Below, in pieces: positions 21,007 to 21,022 of a DNA stretch of 21,022 nt. Numbering within the stretch: position 1 is the first letter of the stretch; each line of letters begins with the position of its first letter. This DNA comes from DATBMA01 sp036555105 (GTDB taxonomy: Bacteria > Actinomycetota > Acidimicrobiia > Spongiisociales > ZC4RG35). The notes under the pieces are model-generated. The model saw only the letters and a list, made by a program, of their open reading frames with translations, was not told the DNA's origin and made no database searches. The stretch is taken from assembly GCA_036555105.1 (NCBI GenBank), contig DATBMA010000047.1, positions 1 through 21,022 on the forward strand. Reading direction: 5' to 3'. Both the position numbers and the translations under genes were made by a program.

Positions 21007-21022
21007 CGTACATGGCGGTCCT

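Overview
The window is high-GC, gene-dense DNA whose content points to a high-GC Actinobacteriota, possibly class Acidimicrobiia or a relative. The supporting traits are an F420-dependent luciferase-like oxidoreductase, a DUF222/HNH (13E12-type) gene, a Nif3 / coiled-coil zinc-ribbon / RNase HI operon as in Mycobacterium, an actinobacterial-type ArsR, a MetM/MetO-like methionine locus and several apparently leaderless genes. The lineage is inferred from gene content only. I count 23 protein genes, one of them cut by the left edge. No tRNA, rRNA, CRISPR array, insertion sequence or prophage is visible, and no gene-free stretch exceeds 300 bases.

Layout. 1-1161 (-): DUF222/HNH endonuclease, truncated by the window edge. 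1299-2639 (+): alpha/beta-hydrolase-like domain fused to a class III nucleotidyl cyclase. 2636-4252: arsenic module with arsC (-) divergent from arsR-arsM (+) across a shared promoter/operator. 4272-4649 (-): small NTF2-like protein. 4729-7630 (+): promoter, S-adenosylmethionine (SAM) riboswitch, then a threonine-synthase-like PLP enzyme (MetM-like), a ThiS/MoaD-type sulfur carrier (MetO-like) and a rhodanese-ThiF/MoeB activating enzyme. 7627-8421 (-): alpha/beta hydrolase. 8557-13220 (+): lipoprotein-binding-protein-dependent ABC importer (binding protein, two permeases, ATPase) plus a HAD phosphatase. 13222-15680 (-): glpD-like dehydrogenase followed by an EamA transporter. 15760-19963 (+): UbiA prenyltransferase, Nif3, coiled-coil zinc ribbon, RNase HI and a membrane metal-hydrolase/lipoprotein composite ORF. 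19999-21006 (-): F420-dependent LLM oxidoreductase.

How they work together. The most coherent system is 4729-7630. A SAM-sensing leader controls three genes that would turn O-phosphohomoserine into homocysteine using a protein thiocarboxylate as sulfur donor: the rhodanese-E1 protein charges the carrier, and the PLP enzyme consumes the sulfur. The riboswitch argues that the 'threonine synthase' is really a methionine-pathway enzyme. The arsenic module reduces arsenate and methylates arsenite, with no efflux pump nearby. Genes inside each operon are tightly coupled by ATGA, GTGA or TAATG junctions. Two convergent gene pairs overlap tail to tail in the palindrome CTAG, which is a stop codon on both strands.
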